In this document: positions 1 to 7,699 of the stretch, piece by piece
How the letters are laid out: every line of letters starts with the position of its first letter
Numbering within the stretch: position 1 is the stretch's first letter
Origin: Williamsia sp. 1135
GTDB taxonomy: Bacteria > Actinomycetota > Actinomycetes > Mycobacteriales > Mycobacteriaceae
Direction: 5' to 3'
Length of the DNA stretch: 64,000 bases
Assembly (NCBI RefSeq): GCF_002095395.1
Contig: NZ_MJEI01000100.1
Span: forward strand, 62,001-126,000
Position numbers and translations under genes: made by a program
Notes under the pieces: model-generated
The model's database searches: none
Told to the model about the DNA's origin: nothing
The model's input: only the letters and a program-made list of their open reading frames with translations

Positions 1-1
1 A

Positions 2-823
2 GCCGGCAACATGACCCGCCTGCTCAATCGTGGATTCGTCGTCGCCGCCAGCGATTACCAGGGACTCGGGACCGCGGTGAGCAAACCCAGGCCGCATCCA
101 TATCTCGAGCCGAGGACAGTGGCCTTCAACATGATCGATGCGGTGCGCGCTGCCCAGGACGTCGTCCCCGGCACGTCCGACCGCTGGGCGGCCATCGGGG
201 CATCGCAGGGCGGACAGGCCGCCTGGGCGTCCGCGGAGGCGGCGGGTGACTACGGCCAGGGGCTGGAGTTCGTGGGCGCAGCTGCGTTGGCGCCCGCTGC
301 GGATGTCTCGCCGATCACCGAAGCGGGGGTCGACACCAAGTACACCGACGCCCAGAAGATCTTCATCCCGAACTTGGTGGCCGGACTCCGTGAGGTGCAT
401 CCCGACCTCGACCCTGACGATTACATGCGCGGAGGCCTCGCGGCAGGCGCGGATGTGTTCACCTCGTGCGGCCCGACGTCGACGGCGGATCGCTTCAGCG
501 CCGCCATGTCGATTGCTCCCGGTGATGCTGCGATCGCCGATCAGGATGCCGCCGACCGGATCCGCGAGATCTTGCAGGGTGATGCGCTGCCTGCTCGCCG
601 AGCGGACGGTCCGCTGTTCGTCGCGTACGGAGACCAGGACACCATCATCCTGTCGGCCTGGACCACGGCGGCGCTGCAGCGTGCCTGCGCTGCGGGTGAC
701 GTCATCGAGGTCGTGCGCAAACCCGACGGCGGGCACACCAACCTCGGGGTCACCGGTACCGCCGTCGACTGGATCTCCGACCGTTTCGCGGACGAGCCGG
801 CGCCGAACAGCTGCCCCGTCTGA
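2..823 (+). CDS. Secretory lipase family protein (5' truncated by window)
   Basis: The reading frame is already open at the first bases, so the N-terminus, probably with a signal peptide, lies outside the window. The visible 274 residues form an alpha/beta hydrolase of the secretory lipase (LIP) family. The nucleophile elbow is GASQGG (GxSxG), the late acid is plausibly the Asp in YGDQD and the His is in GGHTNL. Such enzymes are usually exported and hydrolyse esters or triacylglycerols. The family assignment rests on these motifs and spacing; the substrate cannot be read from sequence. The ATG at 11 is internal to the family fold and is unlikely to be the true start. Confidence 0.85.
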   Translation, partial: AGNMTRLLNRGFVVAASDYQGLGTAVSKPRPHPYLEPRTVAFNMIDAVRAAQDVVPGTSDRWAAIGASQGGQAAWASAEAAGDYGQGLEFVGAAALAPAADVSPITEAGVDTKYTDAQKIFIPNLVAGLREVHPDLDPDDYMRGGLAAGADVFTSCGPTSTADRFSAAMSIAPGDAAIADQDAADRIREILQGDALPARRADGPLFVAYGDQDTIILSAWTTAALQRACAAGDVIEVVRKPDGGHTNLGVTGTAVDWISDRFADEPAPNSCPV

Positions 824-880
824 GCGGACACGGGCGGCCGCTCGCACCACTGCGGTAGTTCGGACGCTAACGTCAGCGGC

Positions 881-1318
881 ATGGCAAAGGTCAAAGATTC
901 GATCAAGGTGGGATTGACGCCGGCACAGGCGTGGGAGCATGCGCTGGACCTGTCCCGATTCGGTGAATGGCTCGTCATTCACGATGGGTGGCGTAGCGAA
1001 CTCCCGGGGCCGGGAGAGATCGGCAAGGGCACCGAGGTGTCGTCGGTCGTGGCGGCCAAGGGCACCCGGGTGCGGTTCAACTGGGTCGTCGACGAATACG
1101 ACCCGCCCCGTCGCGTGAGCCTGAAGGGCGACGGCAAGGGCGGTGTGAAGGTCACCCTGATCCTCGAGGTCGCTCCTGATGGTGACGGCGCCGACCTCAC
1201 CTTCGAGCTCGAACTCGGAGGCCTGCCGATGATCGGGCTCGCCGGCCGGGCGGCCGCGAAGGTCGTCAAGGGCGACATCCACACCTCCCTGCAGAAGTTC
1301 CACGACCTGTACGCCTGA
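881..1318 (+). CDS. SRPBCC family protein (Rv0910-like)
   Basis: A 145-residue single-domain protein of the START/SRPBCC (polyketide cyclase-like) fold. It opens with a short strand (AKVKDSIKV), then the helix beginning TPAQAWEHALD typical of the family, and ends in a long helix (AAKVVKGDIHTSLQKFHDLY). It resembles M. tuberculosis Rv0910, which has been annotated as a toxin partner of Rv0909. No antitoxin-like small gene adjoins it here, so a toxin role is doubtful and a lipid- or ligand-binding role is equally likely. It has no signal peptide and should be cytosolic. The gap to the lipase gene is 57 bp, so co-transcription is possible. Confidence 0.8.
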   Translation: MAKVKDSIKVGLTPAQAWEHALDLSRFGEWLVIHDGWRSELPGPGEIGKGTEVSSVVAAKGTRVRFNWVVDEYDPPRRVSLKGDGKGGVKVTLILEVAPDGDGADLTFELELGGLPMIGLAGRAAAKVVKGDIHTSLQKFHDLYA

Positions 1319-1378
1319 CCTCACCGCCGTCGCCGGTGTGTATAGAATCCGGCGAACCTCGAAACAAGGTGGTGAGGG

Positions 1379-3049
1379 ATGGGTCGACACGGAGTCGACA
1401 GCGGCGCCGAGGAAGAGTTCGGATTCAGCGGACATCGCGACGGCGGGCGGGGGAGTGGGGGACGGTGGGCCCTGGTCGCTCTGGTGCTCGTCGCGGGGTT
1501 GGTGGCGGGACTGATCTTGTGGCGCACTGTGTGGGACGGGTCAGGGACCGATTGCGATTCCCGGGAAGCGGTGGCGGTGATCGCCGACCCGTCGATGGCA
1601 GGCACCCTCAAGCCGGTGGCCGCCGAGGCGTCGAGTGGCTCCTGCTACGACTTCACCGTGACCGCGGTCAGCGGCGCGAACGTGGCAGGGCAGCTGACCA
1701 AGGGTGATCAGGCTCCGGATCTGTGGATCGCAGACTCTCAGACGAGGGCGCGCAAGGTCACCGACCAGGTTCGCGTTTCCCCCGACATCATCGCCGATTC
1801 CGTGGCCGCGAGCCCCGTGGTTGTTGCGGGTAAAGATGTTGCGCCGCTGGAGAACTGGGTTGACGTCATGACGTTGCCGGGACTGCGGCTCGGCAACCCG
1901 ATCGACTCGAGCACCGGGGATGCGCCGATCGTCGGCGCGCTGGCCGCCGAGCAGGACGGTGCCATCACCCGTAAAGAGTTCACCGATGCGATGACATTGC
2001 TGGCGCTGCAGCAAGGCAACGCGCGCGTCGGCGGCGACTCCGACGGTGACCGGCTCGCGGTCGCGGCGGGTAGTGATTCCCCGACCGTCGTCAGCGAACA
2101 GCATTTCATCGAGTTCCAGCGCGCGAATCCTGAGAGCGGTCTGACGCCCTCGGTTCCAGGGGACGGGACCATGGTCCTGGACTATCCGATGCTCAACACC
2201 GCGTCCGCCGCCCGCAAGGACACCATCGCGAAGGCCGGCGCGAAGCTCGTCGAACAGATCACGTCCGATCAAGGCGCAGAAGCTTTGACCGCGAGCGGTT
2301 TTCGTACGTCGGTGGATGAACCCGGCCCCGAGGGTGGGGTCGGCCAGGTGACGGTGCTGACCCTCAAGGATCCGGCCCAGGAGGACAAGGCGCTGCGGCA
2401 GTGGGCGGTGCTCGGCGTGCCGATCCGCAGCCTGGTCGTCGAGGATGCCTCGGGATCGATGGAGGAACGTGCGGGGGACTCCACGCGTGCCGAAATGCTT
2501 GTGGAGGCAAGCCAGAACGGACTGAAGCTGTTCCCGAACAACACCGCACTGGGTGCGTGGCTGTTCTCGATCAACATGGGCGGGCAGGGACAGGACTGGC
2601 TCCCGATCGCGCCCATCGAACGCCTCGACACCGTCGACGCGGATGGACAGACGCACCGTGAGTACCTCGAGTCGCAGATCGTCACCTTGCCGGACCGCCT
2701 CGGCGGTGCGACCGGCCTCTACGACACCACGCTGGCAGCGTTCAAAGAGGTACAGGACAGCTACGACCCCAACTTCTCGAACAGTGTCATCCTCCTGACC
2801 GACGGTCAGAACGAGGACGACAACTCCATCAGTCTGCAGGGGCTGCTGGCCGAGCTCAAGGCCCTCGAGGACCCGGCCCGGCCGGTGTTGATCCTGACCA
2901 TCGGCATCACCGAGGACGCTGATGCCGACTCGCTGAAGCAGATCGCCGATGCCACCGGCGGGACCAGCTACATCGCCGAGTCGGCAGCCGACATCTCGAC
3001 GGTGTTCGTCGATGCGGTGGCCGCACGGATCGAGGCGGCCGGTCGTTAG
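1379..3049 (+). CDS. Membrane-anchored substrate-binding-like / von Willebrand factor A protein
   Basis: 556 residues. After a hydrophilic ~29-residue N-terminus there is one membrane segment (about 30-50). A periplasmic-binding-protein-like region of about 300 residues follows (DLWIADSQTRA, then an ASPVVVAGKDVAP stretch). A C-terminal VWA domain starts near residue 350. The MIDAS motif DASGS begins at Asp356, and the later LLTDGQNED supplies the second metal-binding loop. The protein should sit outside the membrane with VWA metal-dependent adhesion. The combination of a solute-binding-like module with VWA is recurrent in actinobacteria, but the ligand is unknown. No RBS stands out; the ATG is the first start that leaves the membrane segment near the N-terminus. 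Confidence 0.8.
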   Translation: MGRHGVDSGAEEEFGFSGHRDGGRGSGGRWALVALVLVAGLVAGLILWRTVWDGSGTDCDSREAVAVIADPSMAGTLKPVAAEASSGSCYDFTVTAVSGANVAGQLTKGDQAPDLWIADSQTRARKVTDQVRVSPDIIADSVAASPVVVAGKDVAPLENWVDVMTLPGLRLGNPIDSSTGDAPIVGALAAEQDGAITRKEFTDAMTLLALQQGNARVGGDSDGDRLAVAAGSDSPTVVSEQHFIEFQRANPESGLTPSVPGDGTMVLDYPMLNTASAARKDTIAKAGAKLVEQITSDQGAEALTASGFRTSVDEPGPEGGVGQVTVLTLKDPAQEDKALRQWAVLGVPIRSLVVEDASGSMEERAGDSTRAEMLVEASQNGLKLFPNNTALGAWLFSINMGGQGQDWLPIAPIERLDTVDADGQTHREYLESQIVTLPDRLGGATGLYDTTLAAFKEVQDSYDPNFSNSVILLTDGQNEDDNSISLQGLLAELKALEDPARPVLILTIGITEDADADSLKQIADATGGTSYIAESAADISTVFVDAVAARIEAAGR

Positions 3050-3072
3050 CCCACCTACCAGGCGTCCATCAA

Positions 3073-3086
3073 TTAGGTGAGACTAA
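3073..3086 (+). promoter_or_regulatory. Partial iron-box-like inverted repeat (IdeR/DtxR-type?)
   Basis: TTAGGTGAGACTAA lies 49-62 bp upstream of the preferred start of the first FMN-binding lipoprotein. It matches 12 of the first 14 positions of the 19-bp IdeR/DtxR consensus (TTAGGTTAGSCTAACCTAA, from memory), but the right third of the consensus is absent. The TTAG...CTAA ends are palindromic. It is a candidate only; a weak or half site would look the same as chance. Confidence 0.35.
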
Positions 3087-3134
3087 ATGGCTCAAGTGGA
3101 CCGTGGGCCGGATTTGTCGTGCATCATTCTGTGC

Positions 3135-3623
3135 ATGACTCTGACGATCTCATCGCCTACCGGGACACGAATCGCCAACGCGACCAAGACTGCTGCGGTT
3201 CTGGCCGGAGCGGTGGCGGCCCTGGCGGCGTGCGGCGGGGGAGACGCCGCGGCGGACACGGCGACGACAGGGTCGCAGTCGACCGCGGTGGGGCCCGCCG
3301 AGGCCGTTGCTGCTGTCTCCCCCTACGCCGATGGCGAGTACACCGCGGTGGGCACCTACACCTCACCCGGTGGTGAGCAGGAGCTCGGCGTGACGGTGAC
3401 GTTGTCGAACTCGGTGATCACGGCGTTGACCCTCGACACCAGTGACGCGCAGGGCCCATCCGCCGGCTTCCAGAACAACTTCGATCTCGGTGTCACGGAC
3501 AAGGGCCTGGTCGTCGGCAAGAGCATCGACGACCTCGAGATCAGCAAGGTCTCCGGTTCGTCGCTGACGTCCATCGGATTCAACGATGCGATCGACCAGA
3601 TCAAAGCCGAGGCGCAGGCCTGA
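3135..3623 (+). CDS. FMN-binding domain lipoprotein, copy 1
   Basis: 162 residues. There is a lipoprotein signal with the lipobox LAAC near residue 33, then a low-complexity Ala/Thr linker and an FMN_bind domain (DGEYTAVGTY...SPGGEQELGVTV). The motif SGSSLTS (bases 3552-3572) aligns with SGATLTS, where ApbE attaches FMN in NqrC-type proteins; the acceptor position here is Ser, not Thr. It is probably an extracytosolic electron carrier anchored to the membrane. The start at 3135 is preferred over 3087 because the resulting N-terminus (MTLTISSPTGTRIAN) aligns residue for residue with its downstream paralogue, and the longer start would push the signal peptide inward. It belongs with the ApbE and reductase genes that follow. 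Confidence 0.88.
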   Translation: MTLTISSPTGTRIANATKTAAVLAGAVAALAACGGGDAAADTATTGSQSTAVGPAEAVAAVSPYADGEYTAVGTYTSPGGEQELGVTVTLSNSVITALTLDTSDAQGPSAGFQNNFDLGVTDKGLVVGKSIDDLEISKVSGSSLTSIGFNDAIDQIKAEAQA

Positions 3624-3754
3624 ACGATGGCAGAAAAATGGCCCGCTGGCAGCAATAACACGGCTGCGCTTAAAGCTGGCTGAGTTCTGAGAGATTCCTG
3701 TCAAAGTCCCGCCAAACGGACCGCGGTCGACTCTCACCAGGCACTATGGACACC

Positions 3755-4261
3755 ATGACTTCGACCATCACTTCATCTTCAAAGAGCCGAATTGTCAACG
3801 CGGGCAAGGTCGCTGCGGTGATCGCAGCGACCGGCGCTGCGATTGCCGCCTGTGGCGACGACGGCGGGAGCACCTCTGCGTCGACCACCACGGCAGCAGC
3901 AACATCCACCACGACGGGTTCGACCGCCGCGGAATCGACAGCGGCACAGGGTGACTCGACCTCCCCGTATGCCGACGGTGAATACTCGGCCACCGGCACC
4001 TACAACTCACCCGGTGGTGAGCAGTCGGTTGGTGTCACTGTCACCCTGTCGAACTCGGTGATCACCGCGCTCACCCTCGACACCAGCCAGACAAAGGGCA
4101 CCTCGGCCGAGTTCCAGGCGAAGTTCGCCAGTGGTATCGACTCCCTCGTCGTCGGCAAGAGCATCGATGAGCTCGACGTCAGCAAGGTCTCCGGATCGTC
4201 GCTGACCTCCGGTGGGTTCAACAACGCGATCGACCAGATCAAGAGCGAAGCCCAGGCGTGA
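3755..4261 (+). CDS. FMN-binding domain lipoprotein, copy 2
   Basis: 168 residues and a clear tandem duplicate of the preceding gene: signal peptide, lipobox IAAC, Thr/Ser-rich linker, then an FMN_bind domain with the same block GKSIDELDVSKVSGSSLTS. The flavin acceptor motif is again SGSSLTS (Ser in the acceptor position, 4190-4210). The ATG at 3746 is an alternative start three codons earlier; 3755 is preferred by alignment with copy 1. Its stop overlaps the GTG of apbE (GTGA, 4258-4261), so the two are translationally coupled. It is predicted to receive FMN from that enzyme outside the cytoplasm. No other cofactor motif is visible. Confidence 0.88.
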   Translation: MTSTITSSSKSRIVNAGKVAAVIAATGAAIAACGDDGGSTSASTTTAAATSTTTGSTAAESTAAQGDSTSPYADGEYSATGTYNSPGGEQSVGVTVTLSNSVITALTLDTSQTKGTSAEFQAKFASGIDSLVVGKSIDELDVSKVSGSSLTSGGFNNAIDQIKSEAQA

Positions 4262-5130
4262 TCAGCGGGTCGACGGCAGTGTCTGTGTGGGAGTTCAGCG
4301 CTCTCGGGACGGCGTGGGACATCACGGTGCCTGCGCCGCTCTCCGAGGCGCTTCGCGCGCAGATCGCCGTCGAACTGGACCGTATCGATCAGGTGTGGTC
4401 GAGGTTCCGGCCGGATTCGATGGTGGCCGAGATCGCCCGCACCGCGGGGGAGTACCCGATCGCAGAATCCGATCAGCCGATGCTCGACCTGCATCGACGC
4501 CTCTATGAAGTCACGAACGGGCTCGTGACGCCGTTGGTGGGACAGACCCTGGATGATGCCGGGTACGGCGCCGGGTATGCGTTGCGGCCCGCGGACACGG
4601 TCGCGGAGGTATCTGCCTGGGACGACGTCATCGCCGGCTGGCAGGGGACGCTCCGCACGAGCCGACCAGCGCTGATCGACGTCGGCGCCAGCGGTAAGGG
4701 ATTCGCCGTCGATCAGGTTTCGAGGATCCTCGCCGCGGCGGGGGTCGACGAGTACCTCGTCAACGGCAGCGGGGACATCAGGGCCGGTGCTGCGCCGCAC
4801 CGGATCGCCCTCGAGCACCCGACAGATCCCACGAAGGCCATCGGCACAGTGATGATCGAGAACAACGCGATCTGCGGTTCGGCGAGCAATCGGCGCGCGT
4901 GGGCCGATTGGCACCACATCGTAGACCCGCGGAGTAGCAGACCAACCCGAGAGGTGCTGGCCACCTGGGTGATCGCCGACGACACCATGACCGCCGACGG
5001 TCTGTCGACCGCGCTGTTCTTCTGCCCTCCGCAGAAGCTGCTGCGTGACTATCGCTTCGACTACGTGGTGGTGCGGGCAAACGGCAGCGTGGAGAATTCA
5101 CATGCCCGAGAACTGGAGCTCTTTCTATGA
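4258..5130 (+). CDS. apbE: FAD:protein FMN transferase ApbE
   Basis: 290 residues. This family splits FAD with Mg2+ and links FMN covalently to Thr/Ser of target proteins. Visible family blocks are an N-terminal ALGTAWDITV strand, RFRPDS, the catalytic block IDVGASGKGFAVD, NGSGDIRAG, HHIVDPRSSRP, and the metal-binding Asp in MTADGLSTALFF. No obvious signal peptide is present, which is common for actinobacterial members. It is coupled on both sides (GTGA with the FMN-binding lipoprotein upstream, ATGA with the reductase downstream), which makes the two lipoproteins its likely substrates. Compare the degenerate paralogue at 31736-32605, which lacks the catalytic block. Confidence 0.92.
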   Translation: MISGSTAVSVWEFSALGTAWDITVPAPLSEALRAQIAVELDRIDQVWSRFRPDSMVAEIARTAGEYPIAESDQPMLDLHRRLYEVTNGLVTPLVGQTLDDAGYGAGYALRPADTVAEVSAWDDVIAGWQGTLRTSRPALIDVGASGKGFAVDQVSRILAAAGVDEYLVNGSGDIRAGAAPHRIALEHPTDPTKAIGTVMIENNAICGSASNRRAWADWHHIVDPRSSRPTREVLATWVIADDTMTADGLSTALFFCPPQKLLRDYRFDYVVVRANGSVENSHARELELFL

Positions 5131-6644
5131 AGTTCGTCCGACTCATCGACCGTATCTCGATGTACCGCTTCGTGTTGCTGGCATTGGTGGTCCTGGCCGT
5201 GTACTCGCTGGCCGTCGCCGCCTCGGACGCCGACTTCGCCTATACCGCAACACAGTTGCTGGGATCGCTGGCGATTCTGGTCGTCGTCTGTGGCATCGTC
5301 ACCTACGCGTGCGCCGCGGTCGTGCGAGTACCACCGGGAAGCGAATCGTGGCTGATCACCGCGCTCATCCTGTTCTTCATCTTTCCGGGCGTCACCGATT
5401 CCGACGCGGCGTGGGGACTCGTCCTGGCCGCCGCGGTCGCGAGTGCCTCGAAGTATGTCCTCGCCGTGCGTCGGCGTCACATCGTGAACCCTGCGGTCGC
5501 GGGAGCGGTGATCAGCTATCTCCTCGCCTACTTCTCCATCGGGCCATTCGAGTACCCGGTCTGGTGGGTTGCCGCTGAACCGCTGCTGATCGCCATGATC
5601 GTGATCGGTGCCGCGGTGGTGTGGAAGCTGCGCGAATGGTGGCTGGTCGGCGGGTTCGTCGCGGTGTCGGTCCTGACGATCATCGTTGTGGCACTCGATG
5701 CCGACACCCCGATCGGCGATGCACTCGATCTGGGCTTCACGTCCACACCGCTGCTGTTCGTGGCGGCGATCATGTTGACCGAACCACTCACCTCTCCGGC
5801 GACCCGGGTCCCGAAGGTGATCTACGCGGCGCTCGTCGGCATCCTGATGTTCTGGGGTCAGACGTTCGAGATCACGTCCGACTTCACGCTGGCGTTCGTC
5901 CCTGAGATCGCGTTGCTCGCGGGCAGTCTGTTCACGTTCGTCGTCGGCATGCGGTGGCGTCGTACCGTGCTCACCGTGGATTCGGTGCGGCCGATCGGGG
6001 TGGACACGTACGAGGTCCTGGCCACGCCACCGCTGCGCTTTACACCCGGACAGTGGGCGCAGATCTCGGCGGCCACCTGGAGCCCGACGCCGGACAAGCA
6101 GGGCACCCGGCGGGTGCTCTCGCTGGCCGGGGCGCCGTCGGAAACACATACCCGCTTCGGGTTCACCGCAGTCGGTGAGCCGTCGGCCTTCAAGAAGAGG
6201 CTCATCGACGGCACCACCACCACGTTGTACGTCGACGAGGTGGGAGGCGACTTCAGGCTTCCCCGCAAGACGTCGACCCCCACCGTCTTCATCGCTGGTG
6301 GCATCGGCGTGACCCCGTTCCGATCCATGCTTGCCGAGTTGACTGCGAAGACCGGCGGCGACCTGTCCCACGTCTCGATGATCTACGCCGCCAACACCGA
6401 CGATCGATTGGTGTACGCGGACATCCTCGACGCCGCGAAGAGCCTTGGAGCCCAGGTGATCACCGTCGTCGGAGGGCTGGTGAGCGTGGAGGAGATCGAC
6501 TCCATCGCCCGCCCCGGCGCGCACTACTATCTGTCCGGACCACCGGCGATGCTGGCAGCTCTCAAGCCGATGCTGATCCGCGCCGAACCCGAACTCAGGT
6601 GGCAGCCGTGGCGGGTGCATACCGATCGTTTCATCGGGTACTAG
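5127..6644 (+). CDS. NqrB/RnfD-like membrane domain fused to FAD/NAD(P)H flavin reductase
   Basis: 505 residues. The N-terminal ~275 residues hold eight or nine hydrophobic segments with NqrB/RnfD-like marks (HIVNPAVAGAV, LTEPLTSPATR). The C-terminal ~230 residues form a ferredoxin-NADP reductase module: RFTPGQWAQI and RRVLSLAG for FAD, AGGIGVTPFRSM for the nicotinamide nucleotide, and YYLSGPPAML. There is no 2Fe-2S cysteine cluster. The probable role is to take electrons from NAD(P)H on the cytoplasmic side and pass them through membrane flavin to the two flavinylated lipoproteins encoded upstream. The ATGA overlap with apbE supports one operon. The terminal electron acceptor is unknown. Confidence 0.85.
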   Translation: MKFVRLIDRISMYRFVLLALVVLAVYSLAVAASDADFAYTATQLLGSLAILVVVCGIVTYACAAVVRVPPGSESWLITALILFFIFPGVTDSDAAWGLVLAAAVASASKYVLAVRRRHIVNPAVAGAVISYLLAYFSIGPFEYPVWWVAAEPLLIAMIVIGAAVVWKLREWWLVGGFVAVSVLTIIVVALDADTPIGDALDLGFTSTPLLFVAAIMLTEPLTSPATRVPKVIYAALVGILMFWGQTFEITSDFTLAFVPEIALLAGSLFTFVVGMRWRRTVLTVDSVRPIGVDTYEVLATPPLRFTPGQWAQISAATWSPTPDKQGTRRVLSLAGAPSETHTRFGFTAVGEPSAFKKRLIDGTTTTLYVDEVGGDFRLPRKTSTPTVFIAGGIGVTPFRSMLAELTAKTGGDLSHVSMIYAANTDDRLVYADILDAAKSLGAQVITVVGGLVSVEEIDSIARPGAHYYLSGPPAMLAALKPMLIRAEPELRWQPWRVHTDRFIGY

Positions 6645-6655
6645 GTCTCGCCGGA

Positions 6656-6723
6656 AATTCGCGCCACCTGCGCGCGTACGCGCCAGTTGCAACCGGCTCG
6701 TACGCACGCAAGTGGCGCGAATT
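6656..6723. repeat. 68-bp loop-less imperfect palindrome between convergent genes
   Basis: Two 34-nt arms meet at a centre between 6689 and 6690 (GTTG|CAAC) with no spacer; 30 of 34 positions pair. The outer arms begin AATTCGCGCCAC and end GTGGCGCGAATT. It sits between the stop of the reductase gene and the stop of putB, so a bidirectional terminator is the simplest role, but there is no U-tract. Length and symmetry are also compatible with a dispersed palindromic repeat. Confidence 0.85.
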
Positions 6724-6733
6724 CGGGAGGGGG

Positions 6734-7699
6734 CTAACCCCGGGAGACCAACGCGCGCAGGAAGAACGTGAGGTTGGCCGGACGCTCGGCGAGGCGGCGC
6801 ATGAAGTAGCCGTACCACTGGGAACCGAATGGAACGTAGACGCGGACCTGACGGCCGGCCTGCGCGAGTCGGACCTGCTCGCTATCACGGATCCCGTAGA
6901 GCATCTGATGTTCCCACTCGCCTGCCCCGCGGCCGGCGGCTTCGGACATCGCCTCGGCCGCCTCGATCATCGCTGGGTCATGACTGGCAACCATCGGATA
7001 CCCGTTGCCGTCCATCAGAATCCGCAGGCATCTCAGGTAGGACTCGTCGACATCGGCCTTGCTCTGAAATGCAACGTCCACCGGTTCGGCGTATGCCCCC
7101 TTGCACAACCTGATTCGTGACCCCGGGCCCGAGAACTCGGCACAATCATCGGCGGTGCGATGTAGATAGGACTGCAGCACGGTTCCGAGGTCCGGGAAGT
7201 CGGCGCGTAGCTCGCGAACGATCCGCAAGGTGGCGTCCGTGGTGGTGTGGTCCTCGGCGTCGACGGTGACCCAGACACCGGCTTGCGCTGCCGCACTGGT
7301 GATCCGGTGAGCGTTTTCCAATGCGATCTTCTCGCCGTGCCGCGGTAGCGCCCGACCCAGTGCCGACAACTTCAGCGAGACCTCCAGCGGGTGACCTTGC
7401 GCCGCCACCTCCTGGTCGCCGAGCATCCCGATGAGTTTCAGATACGCCTGCACCGTCGCATCGGCCGCCGATTCGTCGGTGGTGTCCTCGCCCAGGTAAT
7501 CGATGCTGATCAACCGGCCGGATGCGAGCAGGCCCGCTCCTGCATCGAGGACGTCGTCGAACGACTCACCGGGTACGAAGCGGTGCACCACGTTTCGGGT
7601 GACGGCGATCTTCTCGGCCGTCCGTTTGATCCGGTCGCTGCGGGCGGCGGCCATGATGACGCCTCGTGCCACGGTGGCAGTGGGTGTGGCCATGCTCAT
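6734..7699 (-). CDS. putB: Proline dehydrogenase
   Basis: 321 residues, the usual length of monofunctional actinobacterial PRODH. FAD-dependent oxidation of L-proline to pyrroline-5-carboxylate is the first step of proline catabolism; the electrons enter the quinone pool. Family marks are SLKLSALG, the VTVDAEDHT strand, QSYLHRT, RLCKGAYAEP and the C-terminal RVYVPFGSQWYGYFMRRL, whose Arg pair binds substrate. The start overlaps the pruA stop by ATGA (7696-7699), so it is translated from the pruA transcript. It ends 11 bp from the 68-bp palindrome. M. tuberculosis calls the equivalent gene pruB. Confidence 0.93.
   Translation of the reverse strand: MSMATPTATVARGVIMAAARSDRIKRTAEKIAVTRNVVHRFVPGESFDDVLDAGAGLLASGRLISIDYLGEDTTDESAADATVQAYLKLIGMLGDQEVAAQGHPLEVSLKLSALGRALPRHGEKIALENAHRITSAAAQAGVWVTVDAEDHTTTDATLRIVRELRADFPDLGTVLQSYLHRTADDCAEFSGPGSRIRLCKGAYAEPVDVAFQSKADVDESYLRCLRILMDGNGYPMVASHDPAMIEAAEAMSEAAGRGAGEWEHQMLYGIRDSEQVRLAQAGRQVRVYVPFGSQWYGYFMRRLAERPANLTFFLRALVSRG

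Noticed and set aside
5061-6818. 585-codon open frame on the minus strand
   Set aside because: It is the antisense shadow of the membrane reductase gene; Arg/His-rich composition without any domain.
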